This document shows positions 8,525-16,668 of a stretch of 64,000 bases of DNA, one piece after another. Made by a program: the position numbers and the translations under genes. Origin of the DNA: Clostridiales bacterium (GTDB taxonomy: Bacteria; Bacillota; Clostridia; Saccharofermentanales; Saccharofermentanaceae); contig JAFZZM010000024.1 of NCBI GenBank assembly GCA_017615755.1, positions 1 through 64,000 of the forward strand, read 5' to 3'. Every line of letters starts with the position of its first letter. Position 1 is the first letter of the stretch. The notes under the pieces were generated by a model, which was given only the letters and a program-made list of their open reading frames with translations, made no database searches and was not told the DNA's origin.

Positions 8525-9862
8525 ATGAAGAATCCGAAGAGTAACTACATCATCGATGCGGTACGCATCCGCAGAAAGCGCCGTATCATACGCGGAGTGG
8601 TCGCGGGAGCGGCAGTGCTCCTTGTCGGGTTCATCGTATTCTTCGTTTACATTCTGAATATGAAAGACGACATCGATGAGAGCTTCGATGATGAACCGGT
8701 CGTAACTCCGTCCGCGTATTCTTTTGCGTCCACGGAAGACTCGGAATCTTCCGAAGATCCGTCGGGTTCGGACGGTAGCTCCATCCCTTCCGATGACCCC
8801 ACAACGGCCGCCGGAGAAACCACCGCGGAAACCGTAGAAACGACACCGGGTGATACCGAATCCCAGGCGCCTTCCGGTCAGGATACGATGGAAGATGTAC
8901 CCACTACTCCTGCAGAACCGGATGACACCAATGACACGGCCGAGACTACGAGCGAAACCACGCCCAACCTCCAGCCGGATGAGACCATGCATCACGAGCC
9001 GGTGCTTTTTCCGGAGAAATATCCTCTTCAGACTGTCACGCATGACGAAAGAGACCAGTCTTTCGCGTCCCTGAAGCAGTCCATCAAGAAGTATATCGCG
9101 GAACATAGTGAGGCAAGGATCGGATTCCACTTCATCAACCTCAGCACCAGTGAAAACTTCGGGTACAACGATGTAGCGCCTTTTGTCGTGGGTTCCTGCA
9201 TCAATATTCCTTTTGCCAAGATGCTCTGTGATGACGTCAGAAGTGGTCGTGCGACCATGGACCGCATCGTCTCCTATTCCCCTGCCGAGGGCGATGACAA
9301 ACTTCTTTCAAAAGTAGCCGCTGCGCCTTCCGGTAAGAAGTATTACATCCACCAGCTCCTGGATTATTCTCTGAAGTATGGAGACGGCGTGGCGACAAAT
9401 ATGCTTATCGACTCCATGGGTGGCTCGGAAAGTGCGCTTTCCCGTCTGAAGGCACAGACAAGAGGCATCGATTTTACTTCTGTCCAGAACTACGATGACT
9501 ATACCGGTAAACATCAGGCCGGCGCCTACCGTTCTTCCGCCTACGATCTGGCGACTTACGCAGAGGCACTGTACTGGGATTATCTGTCTTACCCGGAGTA
9601 TTACCAGCCCATGGTCGATTCGATGGCCGGATGTGATTCCAACTGGGGAGTCGGAAAGTTCTTCCCGTCCAATACCACGATCCTGCATCGTACCGGAAGC
9701 AATACGGATTTTCACAGCGAATGCGATGTCGCGATCATCCTTGCCGAGGAACCGGTGATCGTAAGTGTTACCGTAGAGGCGGAAACCCCTGAGAAAGCGA
9801 AGGAGATCCAGGCTGCACTCGGCTCTCTTGTATACAAATTTATAAGCTACTGTCACACGTAA
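8525..9862 (+). CDS. membrane-anchored class A beta-lactamase-fold protein, probable pseudoenzyme
   Basis: A 445-residue protein with a short basic cytoplasmic end, one transmembrane segment (about residues 20-43), a ~110-residue Ser/Thr/Glu/Pro linker and an extracellular domain resembling class A beta-lactamases/serine hydrolases (about 175-440). The catalytic motifs are altered. SxxK reads S224-C-I-N227, the SDN loop reads GDG (286-288) in YGDGVATNML, and KTG reads RTG (389-391) in LHRTGSN. The serine remains, but the lysine and the SDN residues do not. It starts 6 bp after the fhs stop with no strong ribosome-binding site, so translation may be coupled. It probably acts at the cell wall as a binding or scaffold protein; beta-lactam hydrolysis is unlikely. 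Confidence 0.75.
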   Translation: MKNPKSNYIIDAVRIRRKRRIIRGVVAGAAVLLVGFIVFFVYILNMKDDIDESFDDEPVVTPSAYSFASTEDSESSEDPSGSDGSSIPSDDPTTAAGETTAETVETTPGDTESQAPSGQDTMEDVPTTPAEPDDTNDTAETTSETTPNLQPDETMHHEPVLFPEKYPLQTVTHDERDQSFASLKQSIKKYIAEHSEARIGFHFINLSTSENFGYNDVAPFVVGSCINIPFAKMLCDDVRSGRATMDRIVSYSPAEGDDKLLSKVAAAPSGKKYYIHQLLDYSLKYGDGVATNMLIDSMGGSESALSRLKAQTRGIDFTSVQNYDDYTGKHQAGAYRSSAYDLATYAEALYWDYLSYPEYYQPMVDSMAGCDSNWGVGKFFPSNTTILHRTGSNTDFHSECDVAIILAEEPVIVSVTVEAETPEKAKEIQAALGSLVYKFISYCHT

Positions 9863-9871
9863 CGGATTTTA

Positions 9872-9880
9872 TGTTATAAT
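9872..9880 (+). promoter_or_regulatory. extended -10 promoter of the SRP RNA
   Basis: TGTTATAAT contains the TGn extension directly before a perfect TATAAT (9875-9880), 13-20 bp before the start of the conserved RNA. A -35 is weak (TGTCAC, 9851-9856). Confidence 0.6.
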
Positions 9881-9887
9881 TCATTCG

Positions 9888-10043
9888 TATTTTCGTCCCG
9901 GGTGGTCTACAGTTGGCGGTGGGTCTTGTGCGATGCGAGCCTGTGAACCCTGTCAGGTCCGGAAGGAAGCAGCAGTAAGCGGTCACTTGCATGTGCCGCA
10001 AGGGTGCTTGCCCCAACTGTAGTCCAGCCGAGACGAATTTTTT
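9888..10043 (+). ncRNA. ffs: signal recognition particle RNA (small bacterial type)
   Basis: The conserved domain IV loop is present around GTCAGGTCCGGAAGGAAGCA (9952-9971), the Ffh-binding hairpin. The ends pair: CTACAGTTGG (9907-9916) with CCAACTGTAG (10013-10022), giving the long closing helix. A T-run follows at about 10038-10043. It lies between the serine-hydrolase-like gene and dnaX, the usual Firmicutes position beside dnaX-ybaB-recR. The exact ends are estimated from the promoter and the T-run. Confidence 0.93.
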
Positions 10044-10076
10044 ATAACCAAGCACGAGTCATCAAGGAGGAACGCC

Positions 10077-12509
10077 ATGGAACACGTCGCACTATACAGA
10101 CTCTTCCGACCCATGAATTTCGACGAGATCGTCGAGCAGGAACATGCGGTGGCGGCGCTCCGCCAATCGGTGATCTCAGGCAAGATCGGACATGCGTACC
10201 TTTTCTGTGGAACAAGAGGAACCGGTAAGACTTCTATTGCCAAGGTCTTCTCCCGTGCGATCAACTGTCAGCATCCCGTAAACGGAAATCCGTGTAATGA
10301 ATGCGAGATCTGTAAGGGCGTTATCGACGGTTCCCTTCTTGATGTTATCGAGATGGACGCCGCAAGTAATAACAGTGTCGATAATATCCGCCGCATCTGC
10401 GACGAAGTCATGTTCATGCCGGCGAAAGCCAAGTACAAAGTGTACATCATCGACGAGGTCCACATGCTCTCAACGGGTGCTTTTAACGCATTGTTAAAGA
10501 CCCTGGAAGAACCACCGGCCCACGCCGTTTTCCTTCTGGCGACAACGGAACCTCACCGTATCCCGGCGACGATCCTTTCACGTTGCCAGCGCTACGACTT
10601 CCGCCGTATCAGTAACGAGAGCATCGTGAAGCGCCTCTCCCACATTGCCGAGAAGCAGAATATCTCTATCGAGCAGGATGCGCTTTCCGCCATCGCGACG
10701 ATCGGCGACGGTGCACTCCGTGATTCGGTCTCGCTTCTGGACCAGGTCAGCACCACTTCTTTCGGTAAGACCATTACCCGTGACGACATCTTGAAGATCA
10801 CCGGTGTTGTGGACGAATCTTTCCTTTGCAAGTTCGCTACGGCTCTTCTGGATTGCCGTCCTGCGGATGTGCTTCCTTTGTGCCGTGAACTCATGATGGA
10901 CGGCCGCGATCTGATTCGTTTTAATCTGGATCTTGCGCAGTATTTCCGCAACATTCTGGTCACGAAGATCTCTCCGGATCCATCAAGTCTTATAGATTCC
11001 ACTTCTTCTGCCATCGCAGATATGACTGCGCTCGGCAGCCGTACGGAAACCGGTCTGCTTCTTTCCTTCATTTCCAAGCTTTCGGATCTGACATCGGAAC
11101 TGAAGTGGTCTCCTTCTGTACGTACTTCTTTTGAGATCATGATGCTGCGTCTGGCAGCACGGGAAAATAAGAACCGTCCCGCTTCTTCCGGGCCGGCCGC
11201 GCGCGAAGTTAAAGCAGTTGCGCCAGCTACTCCGGCTGTTGCCAAGATGCCGGCCACACCTACACCAGCTCCGGCTACGACACCTGCACCGGTAGTGCCG
11301 AAGGCTCCTGAGGCACCTGCGATCGCGAAAGCTCCGGAAGCCCCTGCCGTAGAAAAACCGGCCCCTGCCGTAGAAACATCCACGCCGGCGATTGCGAAAG
11401 CACCCGAAGCTCCGGTAGTTGAAAAATCGGCCCCGGTCGTTGAAAAGCCCGCACCGGTCGTTGAAGAATCTACCCCTGCCATTGCAAAAGCACCGGAAGC
11501 GCCGATCGCGCCACCGCCGCTTGTTAAACCAGAACGTCCGGTTCCTGCCATCGCCAAGATGCCGGAACCTGCTTCGGAAACAAAGGCAGAACCCAAGAAA
11601 GAATTACCGCCGATCGCCAAGGCACCGGAAGCAAAGAAAGAGATCCCTGCTCCCCCACCGACGATCGATGATGACGGTTTTGTACCACCGCCGTCCCTGG
11701 ACGATCTCGTTCCTCCGCCGGTTATGGACGAACCTGTACCACCGCCGGCACCTCTTGAGGAACTTGTTCCACCGCCGGCTCCCGAAGACGATATGATGAT
11801 GCCGCCTCCGCCGATGGATGAGGATTTCCTTCCTCCGCCGCCGGTAGTCGAGGACGAAAAAGAGGAAGCTCCGGCTCCCGCACCTGCGCCTTCTGCCGCA
11901 GAGCTCGCAGCGCAGGCTCCGTCTTCTCCGAATCTGCATAAGGCCTTCGCTTCTTCCCATGTCACGGAAGGACAGCCGACACAACTGGCCAAGCAGACAA
12001 GGAAACCGGACGTAAGAGAGCCGCATATCCCTAGAGATATCGTTATGCCTGACGGCATGGACGCACCTGAAAAGAAGGACGAAGCAAAGAGAGTCAACTC
12101 CAACCTGCAGACAGTTCTTCATGGTAATAATGCCAACGCCTGCGAGCAGGCCAGAAAAGAATTCGCGGATTACCTGATGAAGAATCACACATTCGAGTAT
12201 ATGCTCATGTCGGATTGTAAACTCGTCTGGAAATCCCAGACCGTATACTGCATCATTGCGGATTCCCAGGAGAACGACCTTGAGTTCATCCGCAGCAACA
12301 GCGTGATCGATACCAATCTTCTCAGGATCTGCCAGCACTACGAGCCATCGTTGATCCACGTGCAGATCACGACCGAGAAGAACTACGATTCGGGCTCGGA
12401 CGATGATACCGTCCAGAAGGCCGCTTCCACCAGACCGGACTGGGTCGAGAAAGTGAAAAGTGCGGCTGAAAAAGGAAATGTTACTGTCACTACGATAGAA
12501 AATATGTAA
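10077..12509 (+). CDS. dnaX: DNA polymerase III subunit gamma/tau with a very long proline-rich linker
   Basis: DnaX is the clamp-loader ATPase. Walker A is GTRGTGKTS near residues 45-53, the zinc knuckle CNECEIC near 76-82 (with a preceding Cys), Walker B/DExx is VYIIDEVHML, and the SRC sensor is ILSRCQRYDF. Domains I-III span roughly residues 1-360. Residues ~365-620 are low-complexity Pro/Ala with repeated IAKAPEAP/EKPAP units and then runs such as VPPP and MPPPP. A folded tail (about 670-790) follows. At 810 residues it is much longer than usual (~550-650). AAGGAGG precedes ATG 10077. ybaB and recR follow as the standard operon. Confidence 0.96.
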   Translation: MEHVALYRLFRPMNFDEIVEQEHAVAALRQSVISGKIGHAYLFCGTRGTGKTSIAKVFSRAINCQHPVNGNPCNECEICKGVIDGSLLDVIEMDAASNNSVDNIRRICDEVMFMPAKAKYKVYIIDEVHMLSTGAFNALLKTLEEPPAHAVFLLATTEPHRIPATILSRCQRYDFRRISNESIVKRLSHIAEKQNISIEQDALSAIATIGDGALRDSVSLLDQVSTTSFGKTITRDDILKITGVVDESFLCKFATALLDCRPADVLPLCRELMMDGRDLIRFNLDLAQYFRNILVTKISPDPSSLIDSTSSAIADMTALGSRTETGLLLSFISKLSDLTSELKWSPSVRTSFEIMMLRLAARENKNRPASSGPAAREVKAVAPATPAVAKMPATPTPAPATTPAPVVPKAPEAPAIAKAPEAPAVEKPAPAVETSTPAIAKAPEAPVVEKSAPVVEKPAPVVEESTPAIAKAPEAPIAPPPLVKPERPVPAIAKMPEPASETKAEPKKELPPIAKAPEAKKEIPAPPPTIDDDGFVPPPSLDDLVPPPVMDEPVPPPAPLEELVPPPAPEDDMMMPPPPMDEDFLPPPPVVEDEKEEAPAPAPAPSAAELAAQAPSSPNLHKAFASSHVTEGQPTQLAKQTRKPDVREPHIPRDIVMPDGMDAPEKKDEAKRVNSNLQTVLHGNNANACEQARKEFADYLMKNHTFEYMLMSDCKLVWKSQTVYCIIADSQENDLEFIRSNSVIDTNLLRICQHYEPSLIHVQITTEKNYDSGSDDDTVQKAASTRPDWVEKVKSAAEKGNVTVTTIENM

Positions 12510-12542
12510 TACTATTGATGATACATAAAAGGAGGACTGAAA

Positions 12543-12887
12543 ATGGTTAAAGGTTTTAGAGGCGGATTCCCGGGAATGGGTGGCGGCAATATGGGTGCCA
12601 TCATGCAGCAAGCACAGAAGATGCAGCGTGACATCGAGCAGGCCAAGGCAGAGATCGACGCTTTGGAAGTTGATGCTACAGCCGGTGGCGGCGTCGTAAA
12701 GATCGTGATCTCCGGTACACACGAGATCAAGTCTTTGGAGATCGATCCTTCCGCAGTTGATCCGGAAGATGTTGAAATGCTCCAGGATCTGATCATTGCC
12801 GCATATAACGAAGCATGCCGTAAACTTGCCGAGATTTCTTCCGAGAAAATGGCAAAAGCAACCGGCGGTGCGAAGCTTCCTTTCTGA
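12543..12887 (+). CDS. ybaB: YbaB/EbfC nucleoid-associated protein
   Basis: A 114-residue DNA-binding protein of the YbaB/EbfC family, which acts as a small dimeric nucleoid protein. It begins with a Gly/Met-rich segment (GGFPGMGGGNMGAIMQQAQ), then a helix (QRDIEQAKAEIDALEVDATAG) and the beta region VVKIVISGTHEIKSLEIDP. A strong AAAAGGAGGACTGAAA site precedes ATG 12543. It sits between dnaX and recR, the conserved order, and is presumably co-transcribed with them. Confidence 0.95.
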   Translation: MVKGFRGGFPGMGGGNMGAIMQQAQKMQRDIEQAKAEIDALEVDATAGGGVVKIVISGTHEIKSLEIDPSAVDPEDVEMLQDLIIAAYNEACRKLAEISSEKMAKATGGAKLPF

Positions 12888-12908
12888 TCGGAAAAAGAGT
12901 ATTCGGAT

Positions 12909-13511
12909 ATGTCAAGGTTTTCACCAAGTGTTGCAAAACTGATATCAGAACTGGCGAAACTGCCGGGCATTGGGCATACATCTGCCCAACGCCTGGCTTT
13001 TCATATTCTTTCCATGCCTGAAAACGAGGTAAAAGCACTCTCGGACTCTATCATGGATGCCAGAACTTCCACGAAGCTCTGCTCGATCTGCCAGAACTTC
13101 ACGGATACCGATCCATGTCCGATCTGCTCCGATCCCAAGCGTGACCACTCCACCATCTGCGTCGTGGAGAATCCGCGCGAAGTCGCGACCATGGAGCGCA
13201 TGCGCGACTACACCGGACTGTATCACGTCCTTCACGGAGTCTACTCTCCTCTCAATAATGTGAGCCTGGAAGAGATCAAGATCCGTGAACTGATCGCCCG
13301 TCTCCGCGAGCATCCGGAGACCAAAGAGGTCATCCTGGCCACCAACCAGACTCCGGAAGGCGAAGCGACAGCACTCTACATCTCCCGTCTGGTAAAGCCG
13401 GCGGGCATAAAAGTGACCCGCATTGCATCGGGTCTTCCTATGGGTTCCAATCTGGAATACGCAGACGACGTCACGCTTTCGAAGGCGATCGCTGCACGTC
13501 ATGAATTCTGA
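12909..13511 (+). CDS. recR: recombination mediator RecR
   Basis: RecR works with RecO/RecF to load RecA at gaps. The 200-residue product shows the N-terminal helix-hairpin-helix (LAKLPGIGHTSAQRLAFHIL), a four-cysteine zinc motif (C58-x2-C61 and C70-x2-C73 region, LCSICQNFTDTDPCPICSD) and a Toprim domain (ICVVENPREVATMERM; ATNQTPEGEATALYI). Length is normal. Short gaps to ybaB indicate one operon. GGAAAAAGAG lies upstream of ATG 12909. Confidence 0.97.
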   Translation: MSRFSPSVAKLISELAKLPGIGHTSAQRLAFHILSMPENEVKALSDSIMDARTSTKLCSICQNFTDTDPCPICSDPKRDHSTICVVENPREVATMERMRDYTGLYHVLHGVYSPLNNVSLEEIKIRELIARLREHPETKEVILATNQTPEGEATALYISRLVKPAGIKVTRIASGLPMGSNLEYADDVTLSKAIAARHEF

Positions 13512-13547
13512 TTTTTCTGAAATGAATATTTAGATCCGTATTAGTGA

Positions 13548-13841
13548 TCAGTTCTCGTTCGGTTCGAAAACTGTCTCACCCGGCATAACCATGCCCAGGG
13601 ATTCTCTGGCTACTTCCTCGATATAATCGTCGGAACCGATCTTGAGACTCATCTCAACAGCCTCCTGGTACTCGGCACTTGCCTGGGCCGCCATGGCCTG
13701 CAGTTCCTTCGACCGGGTCTCGACACGCGCACGCATCTCGCGCTCCTTATTCAGACGCACAACGACCAGCGCCACAAGGACGACGATAAACACAAATGCA
13801 ATTACTCGTGTAACAGATGATTTGGCTCGCTTATGTCTCAT
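13548..13841 (-). CDS. DivIC/FtsB-like septum formation initiator
   Basis: A 97-residue single-pass membrane protein: basic N-terminus (MRHKRAKSS), a transmembrane segment (about residues 10-30, IAFVFIVVLVALVVV), a coiled-coil stretch (NKEREMRARVETRSKELQ) and the family tail in which YIEEVARESLGMVMPGE is recognisable. DivIC/FtsB proteins help activate septal peptidoglycan synthesis. I start at 13841 because GAAAGGGTCAAA precedes that ATG; the longer frame to 13868 lacks a ribosome-binding site. It lies 97 bp downstream of rqcP, with no yabP or yabQ between. Confidence 0.85.
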   Translation of the reverse strand: MRHKRAKSSVTRVIAFVFIVVLVALVVVRLNKEREMRARVETRSKELQAMAAQASAEYQEAVEMSLKIGSDDYIEEVARESLGMVMPGETVFEPNEN

Positions 13842-13938
13842 TTTGACCCTTTCATACCATAGAATCACTACTACTATTTATCTCATAAAAAAGTGCTTTT
13901 GTATGGTGTTTAGGGTCAAATGTAACGCAACTGTAAGA

Positions 13939-14196
13939 TTATTCCACTTCTTTGCCGACGAGCAGTTCGTACATCTCTCCGGCTTCCTCTTTACGCACGG
14001 TCTCCTGTACTTTCAGGATCCGGAAAGTCGTGACGCCGTTACCGAAACGGATGGAAACTTCATCTCCCACTTTTACCTCGGCGCTTGGCTTGACCACCTT
14101 TCCGTTGATCTCCACACGTCCCGCTGAACAGACCTCATTGGCTACTGTCCTTCTCTTTACTACACGGGACACTTTCAAAAACTTATCTATGCGCAT
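13939..14196 (-). CDS. rqcP: S4-domain ribosome quality-control protein RqcP
   Basis: An 85-residue S4 RNA-binding protein matching RqcP (YabO), which assists RqcH in alanine tailing on stalled 50S subunits. The S4 motif MRIDKFLKVSRVVKRRTVANE is followed by GRVEINGKVVKPS and VGDEVSIRFGN. CAGGAGAGTAT precedes ATG 14196. Its position just before a divIC-like gene is the Firmicutes arrangement. Identification rests on the S4 motif and context; related HslR-type proteins are usually longer. Confidence 0.88.
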   Translation of the reverse strand: MRIDKFLKVSRVVKRRTVANEVCSAGRVEINGKVVKPSAEVKVGDEVSIRFGNGVTTFRILKVQETVRKEEAGEMYELLVGKEVE

Positions 14197-14243
14197 ATAC
14201 TCTCCTGTTTCCTTTCGTCTTCCGCTTCTTCGTTCCTTCCACT

Positions 14244-14507
14244 TTAGATCATCTTGATCATGAAGCGGTCGAAAGGAACCTTATCTGAAAACTGATCATC
14301 GAAGAACGTGGTCTGGTGGAACTGTGCAAACTCTCTGGTATTCTTGGAAAGCCAGAGCGGAAAAGGAACATTCATCTCCCGGCAAAGCTGTACAAGAGCC
14401 TCGTCGAGTTCTTTTACAAAAGATACCTTGGGGTTCTCATGTTCCACAACATGGATCGCCAGGACCACATTGGATCTGAATGTTTTTCCCTCTAAATGCA
14501 TGGTCAT
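14244..14507 (-). CDS. small conserved protein of unknown function
   Basis: An 87-residue cytosolic protein without recognised motif for function. The C-terminal half (LDEALVQLCREMNVPFPLWL then KNTREFAQFHQTTFF and PFDRFMIKM) resembles small uncharacterised proteins I have seen in Clostridia. AAGGACAGGA precedes ATG 14507, and a second ATG at 14501 is equally well placed. It is upstream of rqcP on the same strand (47 bp), so it may belong to that unit. Confidence 0.65.
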   Translation of the reverse strand: MTMHLEGKTFRSNVVLAIHVVEHENPKVSFVKELDEALVQLCREMNVPFPLWLSKNTREFAQFHQTTFFDDQFSDKVPFDRFMIKMI

Positions 14508-14603
14508 TCCTGTCCTTCATCGTTCTTGTTTTTCCATTATACTATTTCCTTGCAATTCGTGGTATTCTGTTCTTAGGGGGGCAATTTCGGAAAGGAGTAT
14601 CCA

Positions 14604-15485
14604 TTGAAGCATGTATATGACCCGAACTCACAACGTGAGATAACTTCGCGTACCTTGGATAAGAGGTACCCGATCAGTTATCCGCGCCCGCGTAAAGTTC
14701 CGATCCAGCTGATCCTTCGCGGGAACAGTGTGCGTATACGTGTTTTCGTGAAATACTCTTCCAAGATGTTCCGTTACTATCCCGGTACCAACATTACATA
14801 CGCTGATGTCGCCGAAGCCGGCATCCGCAGAAACTGGTCCGGAAAATACCCTATGTCCTGGCTGGAAGATGACGGATACGAGATGTCCCGAGCCCATGCC
14901 AGTTATCGTGTTCTAACCCAGGATAACAACCCGTCCGATGAAGAGATGCAGCCGGATCCTTCCTCTGCACGTGTGACGCTTGAGTTTATCCGCTACCAGA
15001 CACCGCAGCATGTAAATGAATATCCGGACCAGAGATTCGTAAAGGTAAAACTGTCCTATCACGAAAACAGAGCCGGCCAGGTAAACAGTCCTTTCTGGCG
15101 TTGGGGATGGGGATTCCTGAAGTCATTCCAGCTCGAGGCACTGACTTTGAACTGGTCACGTACTTCTCCCGGAAAAGCAACCGTTCGTCAGAGTAACGAT
15201 CGTCATACATTCCAGCAGGAATGTGCACATGAATTCGGTCATCTTCTTGGTCTGGGTGATGCCTACGGAGCTAACTACCGTTTCTATTTTGAGGCCCCCG
15301 GCACCACGGATTTCATGATGAACCAGAACCGTAAAGTCAACCCGCAGGAACTGGAAATGGTGCTTACTGCGCACCAGTATAACCGCATGCAATATTTCCC
15401 GAAACAGTTCCATTTGCCGACCTTTTTCCGCGGTATGCGCCGTCATTACAAGGTGAACCATCCACCGAAGCCACGCAAAAAATGA
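14604..15485 (+). CDS. metzincin-like zinc metallopeptidase domain protein, no signal peptide
   Basis: A 293-residue protein with the extended zinc motif HEFGHLLGLGD (H209, E210, H213, D219: HExxHxxGxxD) and a following DFMMNQN that may be the Met-turn. The N-terminal half has beta-strand segments and an IRRNWSGKYP stretch typical of uncharacterised clostridial peptidases of this type. There is no signal peptide or membrane segment, so it may stay in the cytosol or leave by another route. Translation starts at TTG 14604 with AAAGGAG 6 nt upstream; no nearby ATG fits. The C-terminus is basic (PPKPRKK). Substrate unknown. Confidence 0.75.
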   Translation: MKHVYDPNSQREITSRTLDKRYPISYPRPRKVPIQLILRGNSVRIRVFVKYSSKMFRYYPGTNITYADVAEAGIRRNWSGKYPMSWLEDDGYEMSRAHASYRVLTQDNNPSDEEMQPDPSSARVTLEFIRYQTPQHVNEYPDQRFVKVKLSYHENRAGQVNSPFWRWGWGFLKSFQLEALTLNWSRTSPGKATVRQSNDRHTFQQECAHEFGHLLGLGDAYGANYRFYFEAPGTTDFMMNQNRKVNPQELEMVLTAHQYNRMQYFPKQFHLPTFFRGMRRHYKVNHPPKPRKK

Positions 15486-15545
15486 ACACGATGTTAACTT
15501 TTCGTTTCAACTTTCTGTTTTTGTACATTTCAAAGCCCTTTGATG

Positions 15546-15574
15546 TTGTCTGATGAATTGATTCGGTGTAGAAT
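15546..15574 (+). promoter_or_regulatory. promoter of the HD-domain gene
   Basis: TTGTCT (15546-15551), 17-bp spacer, TAGAAT (15569-15574), about 80 bp before the ATG at 15654. Confidence 0.55.
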
Positions 15575-15653
15575 AGTCACGTAAGCATCCTGAATGACTA
15601 CACGATGTGCTCTGTTTCAGGAACAGATAGATGCACATGACAAGGAGGTTCAT

Positions 15654-16466
15654 ATGAAAAAGTGTCCAGATTGTGGTATGACAATTGCGAATCAGGCGAT
15701 TCGTTGTCCGAAATGTAAGTATGATTTCACAGATGGTCAGGGAAACTTAGCCGGTTCCTCTTCTTCCTCAGCTTCGACCGTATCCGCCAGTCCTGCAAAG
15801 GGTGGTTCCGTAGGTGCGATCATGCCGATGATCATCGTAACCAAGGACAATGTGGATGAACTTTATAATGACCTCAAGTCCAAGATCATCAAGAGAAAGA
15901 CTGAGTTTGATCACTTCATCGATTTCCTTGAGAACCGTACATCCTGGCTGACAGCTCCGGCAGAGCTCGAAGGACCTCTCGCTCATGAGAAGGGTCTCCT
16001 CATCCACTCCGTTGGTGTTGCGAAGCAGCTCATCCGTATTAAAGATACATTAATGCCGCAGCTGGACGATGAGTCCGCGATCATCATGGCTCTGTTCCAT
16101 GACGTTGGTAAGGTTGGTGTAGAGGGCAAGCCTTTGTTCCTTCTGGAAGAAAAGACAACAACTTCTACTCTGGGTCTTTCCTTCGGCGGTCGTTCTCTCT
16201 CCGTTGCTCCGACATATACGATCAATCCGAAGCTCGTACACATGAGCGTAGGCGTAAGAAGCCTGTTGCTGGTTTCCCAGTACATGCTCCTTTCCGATGA
16301 CGAAGCTCAGGCCATCAGTTATCAGGATGATATGCAGCTCGTAGATGGTAAAGAGAATCCGTTCACCATGGTTCTCAATGTTGCCAACAGATGGCAGACC
16401 AAGATCTACGAGAATGACGAAGTAGTGAAGCAGTATGGCTTCTCCTCTTCCGTCGCTAAAGATTGA
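15654..16466 (+). CDS. zinc-ribbon and HD-domain protein
   Basis: A 270-residue protein with an N-terminal zinc ribbon (CPDCGMTI ... CPKCKYDF, residues 3-24), a Ser/Ala-rich linker and an HD metal-dependent phosphohydrolase-like domain (LLIHSVGVAKQLI ... ALFHDVGKVG). HD domains of this sort cleave nucleotides or related phosphates, but the substrate is not evident. I start at ATG 15654, which has AAGGAGG 5 nt upstream, rather than at 15594. A good terminator follows, so it is probably monocistronic. Confidence 0.82.
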   Translation: MKKCPDCGMTIANQAIRCPKCKYDFTDGQGNLAGSSSSSASTVSASPAKGGSVGAIMPMIIVTKDNVDELYNDLKSKIIKRKTEFDHFIDFLENRTSWLTAPAELEGPLAHEKGLLIHSVGVAKQLIRIKDTLMPQLDDESAIIMALFHDVGKVGVEGKPLFLLEEKTTTSTLGLSFGGRSLSVAPTYTINPKLVHMSVGVRSLLLVSQYMLLSDDEAQAISYQDDMQLVDGKENPFTMVLNVANRWQTKIYENDEVVKQYGFSSSVAKD

Positions 16467-16499
16467 TATTATACTTCAGTTTCTTTTTCCTTTCTTTTT

Positions 16500-16538
16500 C
16501 ACCCCGGTGTTTCTCCTTTCTCACCGGGGTGTTTTTTT
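16500..16538 (+). terminator. rho-independent terminator after the HD gene
   Basis: A perfect 10-bp stem, CACCCCGGTG (16500-16509) and CACCGGGGTG (16522-16531), with a 12-nt loop and seven T residues (16532-16538). Confidence 0.92.
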
Positions 16539-16668
16539 GCCCGAAATGTGCTATTATTTGAGGTGATTTCGGCGTTTCTCCGTAACGGATGGAACGGCCG
16601 TTTCTACTACTTATCCACGCTATAGTTTCATAAAGGAAAACAGACAGAGAACGGAAGGAGTTATGCTT

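Noticed and set aside
6887..9130. 747-codon minus-strand frame opposite fhs and the next gene
   Set aside because: It lies antisense to a clear fhs gene, spans two genes, has no ribosome-binding site and its translation resembles no family; an artefact of codon bias.
10592..12103. 503-codon minus-strand frame opposite dnaX with a Gly/Ser-rich translation
   Set aside because: The Gly/Ser composition is the complement of the Pro/Ala codons of the dnaX linker; no gene signals.
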